64,000 nt of DNA, taken from contig NZ_CP083553.1 in assembly GCF_025144465.1 (NCBI RefSeq), positions 3,850,001 to 3,914,000 on the forward strand, written 5' to 3'. Each line of letters starts with the position of its first letter. The first letter of the stretch is position 1. Below are positions 50,767-59,851 of this stretch, one piece after another. This stretch comes from Leisingera sp. S132 (lineage in GTDB: Bacteria > Pseudomonadota > Alphaproteobacteria > Rhodobacterales > Rhodobacteraceae). Made by a program: the position numbers and the translations under genes. Below the pieces are notes generated by a model, which worked only from the letters and a program-made list of their open reading frames with translations, searched no databases and was not told where the DNA came from.

Positions 50767-51621
50767 ATGAGCGCACTTCCTCCTTATGCGACCGTTGGCC
50801 AGCGCACCTGGCACTACACTTTCCGGGTGATCTGCGGGCTGGTCTTCTTCTTCCTGATCGCACCGATCGTGGTGATTATCCCGCTCAGCTTCAACGCGCA
50901 GGATTTCTTCACCTTTACCCCGGAGATGCTGCGGCTGGACCCGGAAGGCTACTCGCTGAAGCACTACCGCGATTTCTTCAGCAATGACTCCTGGCAGTCT
51001 GCGATGTGGAATTCGCTCAAGATCGCGCCGATGGCGACCATCGTTTCGGTCACCTTCGGCACGCTGGCCGCCATCGGTCTCAGCCAGCCGCATGTGCCGT
51101 TCCGCCGGGCGATTATGGCGATCCTGATTTCGCCGATGATCGTGCCGCTGATCATCTCCGCGGCCGGCATGTACTTCTTCTACAGCCGCATCGGCCTGCA
51201 GGGGACCTACATTGGCGTGGTTCTGGCACATGCCGCTCTGGGTATCCCCTTTGTGATCATCACGGTGACGGCGACGCTGGTGGGTTTTGACCGCTCGCTG
51301 ACCCGGGCCGCGGCCAACATGGGCGCCGATCCGGTCACCACCTTCTTCCGAGTGCAAATGCCGCTGATCCTGCCGGGGGTGATCTCGGGCGGCCTGTTCG
51401 CCTTCATCACCTCCTTCGACGAAGTGGTTGTGGTGCTGTTTGTCGGCTCGGCCGGGCAAAAGACACTGCCCTGGCAGATGTTCATCGGCCTGCGCGAGCA
51501 GATTTCGCCAACCATCCTGGCTGTGGCGACGATCCTGGTTGCGATCTCCATCATGCTGCTGGCGACGGTGGAAATGCTGCGCCGCCGCTCCGAGCGCCTG
51601 CGCGGAATGTCTCCCAGCTGA
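50767..51621 (+). CDS. potC: ABC permease (PotC type)
   Basis: A 284-aa permease with six helices: RVICGLVFFFLIAPIVVIIPLSFN, EAA loop (RSLTRAAANMGADPVTTFFRVQMPLILPGVISGGLFAFITSFDEVVVVLF). Five bases after the other permease. Confidence 0.92.
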   Translation: MSALPPYATVGQRTWHYTFRVICGLVFFFLIAPIVVIIPLSFNAQDFFTFTPEMLRLDPEGYSLKHYRDFFSNDSWQSAMWNSLKIAPMATIVSVTFGTLAAIGLSQPHVPFRRAIMAILISPMIVPLIISAAGMYFFYSRIGLQGTYIGVVLAHAALGIPFVIITVTATLVGFDRSLTRAAANMGADPVTTFFRVQMPLILPGVISGGLFAFITSFDEVVVVLFVGSAGQKTLPWQMFIGLREQISPTILAVATILVAISIMLLATVEMLRRRSERLRGMSPS

Positions 51622-51644
51622 TCACCGCAACAATCATCAAACAC

Positions 51645-51672
51645 AAAAGGCCCCGCAATGCGGGGCCTTTTC
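51645..51672 (+). terminator. Terminator after the second ABC operon
   Basis: AAAAGGCCCCGC/GCGGGGCCTTTT with a small AAT loop, 24 bases past the stop; also usable on the minus strand for the transglycosylase gene. Confidence 0.9.
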
Positions 51673-51750
51673 CTTTGTTCATCCGGCCAGAAATATCCCG
51701 TGGGTGAATTGGCCTCTAGACCCAGAGGGGGCAGGTTCCTTCCGCCAGTG

Positions 51751-53079
51751 TTAACGCAGCCGCTGCAACAGCCGCAGCGAGGCGTACCCGTCCGGCGTCA
51801 GCCCGTTTGCAACCTGATAGGCGCGCACTGCCCCGATGGTCTTGGGCCCGATCTTGCCGTCGATGCCGTCGGTATCGAACCCGGCGCTGGTCAGCCGCTG
51901 CTGCATCTCTTCGCGCTCTGCCAGGGACAGCGACCGGTCGCCGCGCGGCCAGCTGCCTTGGATCGACGCGCCGCCCCTGATCCGGTCAGCCAGATGGCCG
52001 ACCCCGATCACATAGGCATCCGCAGTGTTGTAGCGTTCCAGCACAGCGAAATTCCGGAAGATCATAAAGACCGCGCCCTCGCTGCCCGCAGGCAGCAGGA
52101 TTGAGGCAGGCCCGTGATCCTTCACCGTACGCCCATCCAGCCCCTTGATGCCGAGCGCCGCCCAGTCCGAGGGCGATTTCTCAATCTCGCGATCCGCCAG
52201 AGTGTAATCAAACCCCTTGGGTAGGGTCACTTCCACCCCCCAGGGCTGACCTTTCACCCAGCCAAACTGCTTCAGATACGCGGCAGTAGACGCCAGCGCG
52301 TCAGCCGGGTTGTCCGACCAGATATCCCGCTTGCCGTCGCCGGTGAAATCCACCGCGTAGTCCAGATATGATGTCGGAATGAACTGGGTATGGCCCATTG
52401 CCCCGGCCCAGCTGCCGGTCATCTTGCGGGCAGCAACATCACCTGCCTGCAGGATCTTCAGCGCCGCAACCAGCTGACCCTCAAAGAACTCCCCGCGCCG
52501 CCCGTCAAAGGCCAGGGTCGCAAGTGAGCGGACCACATCCATCTTGCCGCGGAAGGTGCCATAGCTGCTTTCCAGCCCCCAGATCGCAACCACAATCTCT
52601 TTCTCGACGCCATACTTGGCCTCGATCTGATCCAGCCGCACCTGCTGGTCGCGCAGCGCTGCCTTTCCATTCTTCACCCGCAGATCCGAGGCCGCACTGT
52701 CCAGGTAGTCCCAGATCGTCTTGGTGAACTCTGACTGGTTGCGGTCGCGGCGGATCACTTCGGGATCATAGCTCACGCCGTCAAAGGCACTGTCCAGAAC
52801 CGGTGTGCTGATGCCCTGAGCCAAGGCGCGGTCTTTGAATTCCGTGATCCATTCCTTGAAGCTGACTTCAGCTGCAGCCTGTTCCACCGCGGCTTGCTGG
52901 AGTGCGGCTGGCCTAGCGACCGGTCTCAAGATTGTGGCAGACGCCAGCTGATAGTTTTCACCTTGCCCCTCCTGTTTCGCGGCCCCGGGCCGATCGGCGG
53001 GCCTCAAGGAGTTGTCCGTCGCGGCCTCTGCCGCCATTGCACTGCCTGCCACCAGCGATACAGCTACCCATTTGCGCAT
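51751..53079 (-). CDS. Lytic murein transglycosylase (MltB family) with peptidoglycan-binding domain
   Basis: A 442-aa periplasmic enzyme that cleaves glycan strands to anhydro-muropeptides. Signal peptide (VAVSLVAGSAMAAEA), proline/alanine linker, SLT_2 domain (about 75-360) with catalytic Glu in IWGLESSYGTFRGK and MGHTQFIPTSYLDYAVDF, and a C-terminal PG-binding domain (REEMQQRLTSAGFDTDGIDGKIGPKTIGAVRAYQVANGL). Lipoprotein box absent, so soluble. Confidence 0.92.
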   Translation of the reverse strand: MRKWVAVSLVAGSAMAAEAATDNSLRPADRPGAAKQEGQGENYQLASATILRPVARPAALQQAAVEQAAAEVSFKEWITEFKDRALAQGISTPVLDSAFDGVSYDPEVIRRDRNQSEFTKTIWDYLDSAASDLRVKNGKAALRDQQVRLDQIEAKYGVEKEIVVAIWGLESSYGTFRGKMDVVRSLATLAFDGRRGEFFEGQLVAALKILQAGDVAARKMTGSWAGAMGHTQFIPTSYLDYAVDFTGDGKRDIWSDNPADALASTAAYLKQFGWVKGQPWGVEVTLPKGFDYTLADREIEKSPSDWAALGIKGLDGRTVKDHGPASILLPAGSEGAVFMIFRNFAVLERYNTADAYVIGVGHLADRIRGGASIQGSWPRGDRSLSLAEREEMQQRLTSAGFDTDGIDGKIGPKTIGAVRAYQVANGLTPDGYASLRLLQRLR

Positions 53080-53144
53080 GATGCACCTCGTTATTCACTG
53101 CCCAGCTCCAGTTTAGCGACAGCGCGAACCGGGTAAAGAGGTCA

Positions 53145-53882
53145 CTACTGGCGTGTGCGGGGTGCCGCCTGCCTGTCCTGCTGACGATGCTCTTGCCGGT
53201 GCTCTTGGCGCATCTGTTCCAAGGCCTCCCGCAGCATCGGCACCCGGCGCGGGCGGAAACTCTGCTCCGTCACCTCAAGCCCGCGCATCCGGTCCAGCCG
53301 GAACACCCGCACCGCCTGACGCAGGCAGCACCAGGCAATCAGCACGGTCGAGCGGTCGAAATAAACCACGCTCAGCGGTTTTACCTGACGCTCGGTCACT
53401 GCGCCGTAGCCGTCCGTGTAACCAAACCGCACCTCGACCTCGTCCCATGCGGCCTGACGCAGGTCCTGTGCGGAAATCGCGGGCGGAATCGGGCGTTCGA
53501 ACCGGTAGGGCGCCAGCACCGCGTGGCGCAGCCGGTGCGCCTGTCTCGGTGGCAGCCGCGCCTGCAGCTTGCGCAAGGCTTCAGAGGCCGCGGTGGCCAG
53601 CTCCGGGTCGCCGATCAGTTCCACTTCGCGCAGACCCAGCACCAGTGCCTCCAGTTCCGTGTCCCGGAAACCCATCGGCGGCAGCGCATTGTCCTCAATC
53701 AGGGTAAAGCCGTATCCCGCCTCGCCGTCGATCACTGCGCCCATCTCGCGCAGGGTCGCAATATCGCGATGGATGCTGCGGGCCGACACGCCCAGTTCCT
53801 CCCCCAGCCGAGCTGCGGTATGCGGGCCGGGCCCCAGGCGCAGGGCCTGCATCAGCTGGAAGAGGCGGTGAGTTCGGGACAT
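53145..53882 (-). CDS. YafY-type regulator (HTH and WYL domains)
   Basis: A 245-aa DNA-binding protein: N-terminal winged helix (RLFQLMQALRLGPGPHTAARLGEELGVSARSIHRDIATLREMG), then a WYL-type domain (VRFGYTDGYGAVTERQVKPLSVVYFDRSTVLIAWCCLRQAVRVFRLDRM). The C-terminus is Gln/Arg-rich (RQEHRQEHRQQDRQ). It lies divergent from the GST gene, which it may control. Ligand unknown. Confidence 0.88.
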   Translation of the reverse strand: MSRTHRLFQLMQALRLGPGPHTAARLGEELGVSARSIHRDIATLREMGAVIDGEAGYGFTLIEDNALPPMGFRDTELEALVLGLREVELIGDPELATAASEALRKLQARLPPRQAHRLRHAVLAPYRFERPIPPAISAQDLRQAAWDEVEVRFGYTDGYGAVTERQVKPLSVVYFDRSTVLIAWCCLRQAVRVFRLDRMRGLEVTEQSFRPRRVPMLREALEQMRQEHRQEHRQQDRQAAPRTRQ

Positions 53883-53970
53883 GCCTGATCATCCTATGCA
53901 CTAATGACAGTAATTGTCATCAGGCGGGCGTAGAGAAAGGAGAGCAAACACAACAAACAGGATTTCAGCA

Positions 53971-54669
53971 ATGCTTTCCCTCCTCACATTCCCCAGCGGT
54001 TTCGGTTTGTTCAGCATGAGCCCCTTCTGCATCAAATCCGCCTTGATGCTGGAGCTGTCCGGCCAGCCCTGGCAGCGCAGCGATATGCTGGACCCAACCG
54101 AAATGCCGCACCGGAAGCTGCCGGTTCTTGCGACGCCGGATGGACAGATTGCCGACAGCGACGGCATCCGCGACTGGCTGGAAGGGCAGGGGGCCGATTT
54201 CGACACAGGGCTGGATGCGGCCTCCCGCGCCCACGCCCGCGCCTGGGTGCGGCTGGCGGAATACCACTTGGGCCTGCACCTGCTGCAAATGCGCTGGAAT
54301 GACGACACGGTCTGGCCCGAGGTGCGGGATCAGATCTTCCAGCCGGTTCCCGAACCCATGCGCGAGGAAATCAGCGCCCCGGTCAGAAAGGAAATCCAGA
54401 ATGGGCTGCAGTGGCAGGGCCTCGCACGTTTCACCGAAGCGGAGCGGATGCACCGGCTGGAGCAGGACCTGAAGCCTATCTCCGTGCTTGCCAGTGAACG
54501 TCCGTTCCTGATGGGCGGCAACATCACCTCTGCTGACTTGAGCGTGGCGCCTTTCCTGATTTCCATGCTGCACACTTCTGAGGCTTCGGCAGTCAGCAGA
54601 CGCTTGCGGGGCGACAAGATTCTGTGCGCCTATCTGAGCCGAGTATTTGAAACGGTGCCCCTGCCATGA
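53971..54669 (+). CDS. Glutathione S-transferase family protein
   Basis: A 232-aa protein with a thioredoxin-like N-terminal domain (MLSLLTFPSGFGLFSMSPFCIKSALMLELSGQPWQ; RKLPVLATPDGQIADSDGIRDWL) and a helical C-terminal domain. The SPFC segment replaces the usual Ser/Tyr/Cys motif. Substrate unknown. ATG at 53971; the open frame upstream (to 53914) overlaps the promoter. Divergent from the WYL regulator. Confidence 0.82.
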   Translation: MLSLLTFPSGFGLFSMSPFCIKSALMLELSGQPWQRSDMLDPTEMPHRKLPVLATPDGQIADSDGIRDWLEGQGADFDTGLDAASRAHARAWVRLAEYHLGLHLLQMRWNDDTVWPEVRDQIFQPVPEPMREEISAPVRKEIQNGLQWQGLARFTEAERMHRLEQDLKPISVLASERPFLMGGNITSADLSVAPFLISMLHTSEASAVSRRLRGDKILCAYLSRVFETVPLP

Positions 54670-55088
54670 CGCCCGCCTTTGCCACTCCGGAGATCGAGGC
54701 CGCCTTTGCGGCCTCTGATCCGCTGGCGCGGGAGGGGTTGCTTAGGCTCCGGCAGCTGGTGTTTGAAACCGCCGCCGCAACGCCAGAAGCCGGGCGGGTA
54801 GAGGAAGTGCTGCGCTGGGGACAGCCGTCTTACGTTACGCCTGAGACCAAGACGGGTTCCACCGTCCGGCTGGGGGTGCCGAAGGGCGCGCGCTTTGCGC
54901 TCTTTGTGCATTGCCAAAGCCGCTTGATTCCGGAGTTTGCCTCGGCATTCCCTGCCTGGGACCGGTTTGAGGGGACTCGCGCCGTGCTGTTTGACGACCC
55001 GCGGGATGTGGAGCCGCTGCGTCACGGCTGGCTGATCAAGCGGGCGCTGACCTACAAGATCCGCGCGCCGCTGGATATTCCGGCATAG
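54666..55088 (+). CDS. DUF1801-domain protein
   Basis: A 140-aa small protein: LRQLVFETAAATPEAGRVEEVLRWGQPSYVTPETKTGSTVRLGVPKG and FVHCQSRLIPEFA match the DUF1801/YdhG-like pattern (EvlkWGqPsY). Function unknown. Overlaps the GST stop by ATGA, so it is expressed with it. Confidence 0.85.
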   Translation: MTPAFATPEIEAAFAASDPLAREGLLRLRQLVFETAAATPEAGRVEEVLRWGQPSYVTPETKTGSTVRLGVPKGARFALFVHCQSRLIPEFASAFPAWDRFEGTRAVLFDDPRDVEPLRHGWLIKRALTYKIRAPLDIPA

Positions 55089-55098
55089 AAAAACACCA

Positions 55099-55120
55099 GC
55101 CTGTCCCCGCAGGGACAGGC
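55099..55120. terminator. Hairpin between DUF1801 gene and rnr
   Basis: GCCTGTCCC/GGGACAGGC stem with a 4-base loop, between convergent genes and 2 bases outside the rnr stop. AAAAAC before it would act as a T-run on the minus strand. Confidence 0.65.
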
Positions 55121-55122
55121 GA

Positions 55123-57396
55123 TCATTTCCGCCGTTTACGTTCCACCTTTCGTTTCACCTTGGCGGCCTTGTGCTTGGATTTGGCCGCCTTGCGCTTCAC
55201 GGTGCGGCCTGCCGGGCTGCGGCGGCCGCGCTGGCCTCCGCCGGCGGGCATCGGGACCTCCTCCAGCGCCAGGAGCTCCAGCTCCAGCCCGCCGGTGACA
55301 GGCGCCGCCTGGGTCAGCCGCACCGTCACCCGCTGTCCGATGGTCAGGGTCATACCGGTGTCAGCGCCGGTCAGTGTTCCGGACTGGGCGTCAAAATGGA
55401 AGAACTCCCGCCCGATGGACCGCACCGGGACCAGCCCGTCGGCGCCGGTCTCGTCCAGTTTCACAAAAGCGCCGAAGCGGGCAATACCGCTGATCCTGCC
55501 TTCGAATTCATTGCCCACCCGCTCGCTCAGGTAGGATGCCAGATAGCGGTCGGTGGTGTCGCGCTCCGCAATCATCGAGCGCCGCTCGGTGTCGGAGATA
55601 TGGGTTGCCGTATCTTCTAGCCGATCGATCTGAGCCTCATCAAGCCCGTCATCGCCCCAGCCGTGCGAGGAGATCAGTGAGCGGTGCACGATCAGGTCGG
55701 CGTAGCGGCGGATCGGCGAGGTGAAATGCGCGTAGTTGCGAAGCGCTAGGCCGAAATGCCCGAAGTTCTCGGGATTGTAGTAGGCCTGCTGCATCGAGCG
55801 CAGGGTGGAGATGTTGATCAGTTCTGCATCATCCGTCCCCGCGGCCTGGTTCAAGAGCGCATTCAGGTGCCGTGTCTGCAGCACTTGCCCCTTCGCCAGG
55901 CTAAGGCCCGCCGCCTGTGCGGTCTCGCGCAAGCTTTCCAGCTTTTCTTGTGCCGGTTCTTCGTGCACCCGGAACAATAGCGGTGAGCGTTTCTTGATCA
56001 GCGCTTCCGCGGCGGCGACATTGGCGAGGATCATGAACTCCTCGATCAGCTTGTGCGCGTCCAGCCGGTCACGGAAAGCGACAGAGGTAACATGGCCGTC
56101 GTCATCCAGCACGATCTTGCGCTCGGGCAGGTCCAGATCCAGCGGCTCCCGTGCGGCTCTTGCCTTTGTTAGAGCCTTATATGCGGCAAACAGCGGCTTG
56201 ATCACATCATCCAGCAGCGGCGCGGTCTTGCCGTTCGCATTGCCGTCTTGCGCCTCCTGCACCTCGGCGTAATTGAGCGAGGCCACAGATTGCATAAGCC
56301 CGCGCACAAATTTGTGGGCAATCTTGTTGCCCTCGGCATCCACCTGCATCCGCACCGCGATACAGGCCCGCGGCACGCCTTCGTGCAAGGAACACAGGTC
56401 GCCGGACAGACGGTCCGGCAGCATCGGCACCACCCGGTCGGGAAAATAGCTGGAATTACCGCGCTTCTTCGCCTCGCGGTCCAGCGCCGAGCTGGGGCGC
56501 ACATAGGCGGCGACATCGGCAATCGCCACCCAGATCACATGGCCACCGGGGTTCTTGGGGTCGTCATCGGCGTGGGCATAACAGGCGTCGTCATGATCGC
56601 GCGCGTCTGCCGGATCGATGGTGACCAGCGGCAGTTCCCGCAGGTCCTCGCGGCCCTTCAGGCCCACGGGCTTGGCCGCATCAGCCTCTGCCATCACCGG
56701 ATCGGGAAAATGATCAGGGATGCCGTGCTGATGAATGGCGATCAGCGACACCGCCTTGGGGGCGGTCGGGTCGCCGAGCCGTTCCACGATGCGTGCGCGC
56801 GGCAGGCCCATCCGGCCCTTGGGGCCGGCCTGCTCGGCCTCGACCAGTTCGCCGTCTCGGGCGCCGTTGACCGCATCTGGCGCCACCATCCATTCGTTCG
56901 ACGCAGCCTTGTCGATCGGTACGATCCGCCCGCCCTCAGACCCTTTGCGGAAGATGCCCAGAACGCGCTTGGGGTTGGTCCCGATCCGGCGGATCAGCCG
57001 CGCCTCGTAATTGTGGTCCTGGTCCGGGACCATCTGCAGCTTCACCAGGATCTTGTCGCCCTCTCCCAGTGCCGGGTCCGAGGGTTTGGTCAGGATCAGG
57101 ATAATGGGTTCCACGCCCTCGCCATGCCATTCCAGCGGACGCCCGTACAGGTCGCCATCCTCGTTTGGCGCCTTGATCTGCAGCACCGTCACCGGCGGCA
57201 GCTGATCCGGGTCGCGGTAGGTTTTCTTGCGCTTCTGCAAATGCCCTTCCGCCTCCAGCTCCTTGAGGATGCGCTTGAGGTCGATGCGGTCCGCGCCCTT
57301 GATGCCAAAGGCCTTGGCAATGTCGCGCTTGGAGGTATGGGTCGGGTTAGCGGAGATCCAGTCGAGGATTTCGGCCTTGGAGGGAATACGGCTCAT
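55123..57396 (-). CDS. rnr: Ribonuclease R
   Basis: A 757-aa 3'-5' exoribonuclease for structured RNA. Domains: N-terminal helix-turn-helix and cold-shock-like parts (residues 1-230), RNB catalytic domain with LVTIDPADARDHDDACYAHAD (about 256-276, metal-binding Asp cluster), S1 domain (about 640-720; GNEFEGRISGIARFGAFVKL), and a very basic tail (KRKAAKSKHKAAKVKRKVERKRRK). Full length. Confidence 0.95.
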   Translation of the reverse strand: MSRIPSKAEILDWISANPTHTSKRDIAKAFGIKGADRIDLKRILKELEAEGHLQKRKKTYRDPDQLPPVTVLQIKAPNEDGDLYGRPLEWHGEGVEPIILILTKPSDPALGEGDKILVKLQMVPDQDHNYEARLIRRIGTNPKRVLGIFRKGSEGGRIVPIDKAASNEWMVAPDAVNGARDGELVEAEQAGPKGRMGLPRARIVERLGDPTAPKAVSLIAIHQHGIPDHFPDPVMAEADAAKPVGLKGREDLRELPLVTIDPADARDHDDACYAHADDDPKNPGGHVIWVAIADVAAYVRPSSALDREAKKRGNSSYFPDRVVPMLPDRLSGDLCSLHEGVPRACIAVRMQVDAEGNKIAHKFVRGLMQSVASLNYAEVQEAQDGNANGKTAPLLDDVIKPLFAAYKALTKARAAREPLDLDLPERKIVLDDDGHVTSVAFRDRLDAHKLIEEFMILANVAAAEALIKKRSPLLFRVHEEPAQEKLESLRETAQAAGLSLAKGQVLQTRHLNALLNQAAGTDDAELINISTLRSMQQAYYNPENFGHFGLALRNYAHFTSPIRRYADLIVHRSLISSHGWGDDGLDEAQIDRLEDTATHISDTERRSMIAERDTTDRYLASYLSERVGNEFEGRISGIARFGAFVKLDETGADGLVPVRSIGREFFHFDAQSGTLTGADTGMTLTIGQRVTVRLTQAAPVTGGLELELLALEEVPMPAGGGQRGRRSPAGRTVKRKAAKSKHKAAKVKRKVERKRRK

Positions 57397-57447
57397 ACGT
57401 CCCGCGTAGCATGGAGCGGGAGCGGCGTCATGGTGAAAAGCGAAACG

Positions 57448-58020
57448 TCAGCGCTGCGGCAGATCGGCGGCGGTGTCGACGTCCTTGAGGGTGTCGGTCA
57501 GCGCGATGCGCCAGCCGGGCAGTGTGTTTAGCGTGTCGGCCAGTGCATGTTCGCTGGACCAGCGGACATTTTCGAACATGCCTTTTGGCAGGCGGGATGG
57601 ATGCTTTGCGCCCACCAGCCAATAACCGCCGTCCGCTGCCGGACCAAAAACCGCGTCATGACCGCCAAGGGCTGCAAAGGCGCGGGCGATATGGGCCCGG
57701 GTGATGCCGGGGATGTCGGCGCCGATCAGGCAGGCGGACCCAGGAGCAGCCCGCAGCATCCGTTTCATTCGTTGTCCCAGATCACCGCCACCTTGCGGCA
57801 GGCGGGGCAAATCAGCGGGCCAGGCTTTTGAAGCGGCTGCGGTATCCGGTGCCACCGCCAGCACAATCTGCCAGCGCGGGTCGCGCAGCCGGCGGATCAG
57901 CCGGGCAGACTGATGGCGGAACCACCAGGTGGCCGGGATCACGCCAATATCCCGGCCCAGCCGGGTCTTGACCCGTCCGGGGCGCGGTTCCTTGAGCATG
58001 ATGAACAGGGTGCGTTTCAC
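57448..58020 (-). CDS. TIGR04282-type small glycosyltransferase (DUF2064)
   Basis: A 190-aa Rossmann-like nucleotidyl/glycosyltransferase. LFIMLKEPRPGRVKTRLGRDIG is the family start, then PGSACLIGADIPGI and AVFGPAADGGYWLVGAK. Such genes occur beside methyltransferases in arsenosugar or sulfo-lipid operons, but none is here. Start overlaps the GNAT gene by ATGA. Function open. Confidence 0.82.
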   Translation of the reverse strand: MKRTLFIMLKEPRPGRVKTRLGRDIGVIPATWWFRHQSARLIRRLRDPRWQIVLAVAPDTAAASKAWPADLPRLPQGGGDLGQRMKRMLRAAPGSACLIGADIPGITRAHIARAFAALGGHDAVFGPAADGGYWLVGAKHPSRLPKGMFENVRWSSEHALADTLNTLPGWRIALTDTLKDVDTAADLPQR

Positions 58021-58442
58021 GTGAAATCGCGCACCATGTCCCGATGGTCGATGCCAGCATCGTCATAGACCGGGCCAACGGCAGTGAAGCCAAGTTTTTC
58101 ATAGAAGCCGAGCGCATGGATCTGTGCGCCAAGCTTGGCCTTGGTTACGCCGGGATGTGCTTGTGCGGCATCCACGGCAGCCTCAACCAACTTGGCGCCA
58201 AGCCCGGTGCCGCGGGCAGACGGCAGTACACAGACCCGGCCGATCTTGGCGGCATTCCCACGGAACACAATCCGTGCCGTCCCAACCGGGACACCTTCTT
58301 GCAGCGCCAGAAGATGGGTGGCAGCGGCGTCCAGGTCGTCCTGTTCCTCCTCCACCGGCACACCTTGCTCTTCCACGAACACTTGGTGGCGCAAGGCAAA
58401 GCATGTCTTGAGATCCCCGGAGACCGAAATGCTCAGGCTCAT
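58017..58442 (-). CDS. GNAT N-acetyltransferase (ElaA-like)
   Basis: A 141-aa acetyltransferase. [25 protein letters not shown] is typical of ElaA-type members, and the acetyl-CoA loop is [19 protein letters not shown] (R/Q-x-x-G-x-G/A). [22 protein letters not shown] closes the fold. Overlaps dapE and the glycosyltransferase gene by four bases each. Substrate unknown. Confidence 0.88.
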   Translation of the reverse strand: MSLSISVSGDLKTCFALRHQVFVEEQGVPVEEEQDDLDAAATHLLALQEGVPVGTARIVFRGNAAKIGRVCVLPSARGTGLGAKLVEAAVDAAQAHPGVTKAKLGAQIHALGFYEKLGFTAVGPVYDDAGIDHRDMVRDFT

Positions 58443-59584
58443 GCGAAATAGTCCTGCAGGATGCGGCTATAGATGGCTTTCAGCTGGTGAATCTGGGCGA
58501 CCTCGACCCGCTCGTCCACCTGGTGCATGGTCTTGCCAACCAGGCCGAATTCCACAACCGGGCAGTGGTTTTTCACAAACCGCGCGTCGGAAGTGCCGCC
58601 GGTGGTCGACAGTTCAGGAACTTTCCCGGTCTCTGCCTCAACCGCTTTGGAGACCAGCTCCGACAGCGCGCCCGGCGGGGTGATGAAGCTCTCGCCGGAG
58701 ATCTTCACCTTCATCCCGGTTTCCACACCGAATTCCGCAGCCACTTTGTCCGCCTCACCCTGCAGCCACTCTGTCAGGCCGGCCCCGGAATGGGCGTCGT
58801 TGAAGCGGATGTTGACGGCAGCGGTGGCCTGCGCCGGGATCACGTTGGTGGCGGTGTTGCCGGTGTCGATGGTGACGACGGCCAGGGTGGAGGCGTCAAA
58901 GTGTTCAGTGCCCTGGTCCAGTTCATGGATGGCCAGCCGGTCCATCAGACGTGCCATTGCGGTCAGCGGATTGTTGGCACGGTGCGGGTAAGCCGAATGC
59001 CCTTGCACACCGGTCACCGTGAACCAGGCCGTCATCGAGCCGCGGCGGCCGATCTTGATCATCTCGCCCATCTCGCTGGGGCAGGTGGGCTCGCCCACCA
59101 GGCAGACCGACATCTGCTCGCCCGCATCTGCCATGTAGTCCAGAAGCGCGGTGGTTCCGTCGACGGCATCGCCTTCCTCATCGCCAGTGATGGTCAGGAT
59201 GATGGCGCCATCCGGCGGGGTGTCCCGCACAAGGTCCACAGCGGCCGCGGCAAAGGCGGCAACACCGGACTTCATGTCGGTGGCGCCGCGGCCGTACATG
59301 AAGCCGTCCTTCTCCTCGGCCCCAAAGGGAGGCATGGTCCAGGCAGCTTCATCCCCGAGCGGCACCACATCGGTGTGGCCGTTAAAGCCAAAGGTTTTGG
59401 CGTGGCCCTTGGCGCCCCAGCGGGCAAACAGGTTGCTGACTTCGCCGCGGTCGGCGCGGGTGCAGGTGAAACCTGCTTCGCTCAGCAGCTTTTCCAGCAA
59501 AACCAGCGCGCCGCCCTCCTCGGGCGTGACCGACGGGCAGCGGATCAAGTCGGCGGTCAGGCGGGCGGGATCGGTTTGCGGCAT
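58439..59584 (-). CDS. dapE: Succinyl-diaminopimelate desuccinylase
   Basis: A 381-aa zinc hydrolase of lysine/meso-DAP biosynthesis. Metal and catalytic motifs are [26 protein letters not shown] and [17 protein letters not shown]-terminal [28 protein letters not shown] is typical. First of a dapE-GNAT-glycosyltransferase operon; dapD is about 4 kb away on the same strand. Confidence 0.95.
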   Translation of the reverse strand: MPQTDPARLTADLIRCPSVTPEEGGALVLLEKLLSEAGFTCTRADRGEVSNLFARWGAKGHAKTFGFNGHTDVVPLGDEAAWTMPPFGAEEKDGFMYGRGATDMKSGVAAFAAAAVDLVRDTPPDGAIILTITGDEEGDAVDGTTALLDYMADAGEQMSVCLVGEPTCPSEMGEMIKIGRRGSMTAWFTVTGVQGHSAYPHRANNPLTAMARLMDRLAIHELDQGTEHFDASTLAVVTIDTGNTATNVIPAQATAAVNIRFNDAHSGAGLTEWLQGEADKVAAEFGVETGMKVKISGESFITPPGALSELVSKAVEAETGKVPELSTTGGTSDARFVKNHCPVVEFGLVGKTMHQVDERVEVAQIHQLKAIYSRILQDYFA

Positions 59585-59851
59585 CGGCTGGCTCCTCAGG
59601 TTCCGGGTGGCACAGGCCTAGCCCGGATTGCGGCGCGGTGCAATTCACAGCCCGGGCACTGAAACGGGCAAGACCTTGACGGGCAACGCCGGACATGCCG
59701 TGGCCGTCATGCAATTTGTAACGGCCGTCCCGGCTGCCTGCCGGACACACATCCGGCGGCAATTCTGCCTCTGCGGCCAAACCGCTTGCGTGAAAAAGGT
59801 GATCCGCCTAAGGACGTTGAAACTCTATCAGAGGCCAAACCGAGCGTTTCC

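Noticed and set aside
49736-50863. 375-codon open frame antisense to the long ABC permease
   Set aside because: Charged, Gln/Asp/Arg-rich mirror of a membrane protein; no domain.
56248-57531. 427-codon open frame antisense to rnr
   Set aside because: High-GC mirror frame of a conserved ribonuclease; His-rich composition typical of antisense frames.
58487-59662. 391-codon open frame antisense to dapE
   Set aside because: Mirror frame; dapE motifs on the other strand are intact.
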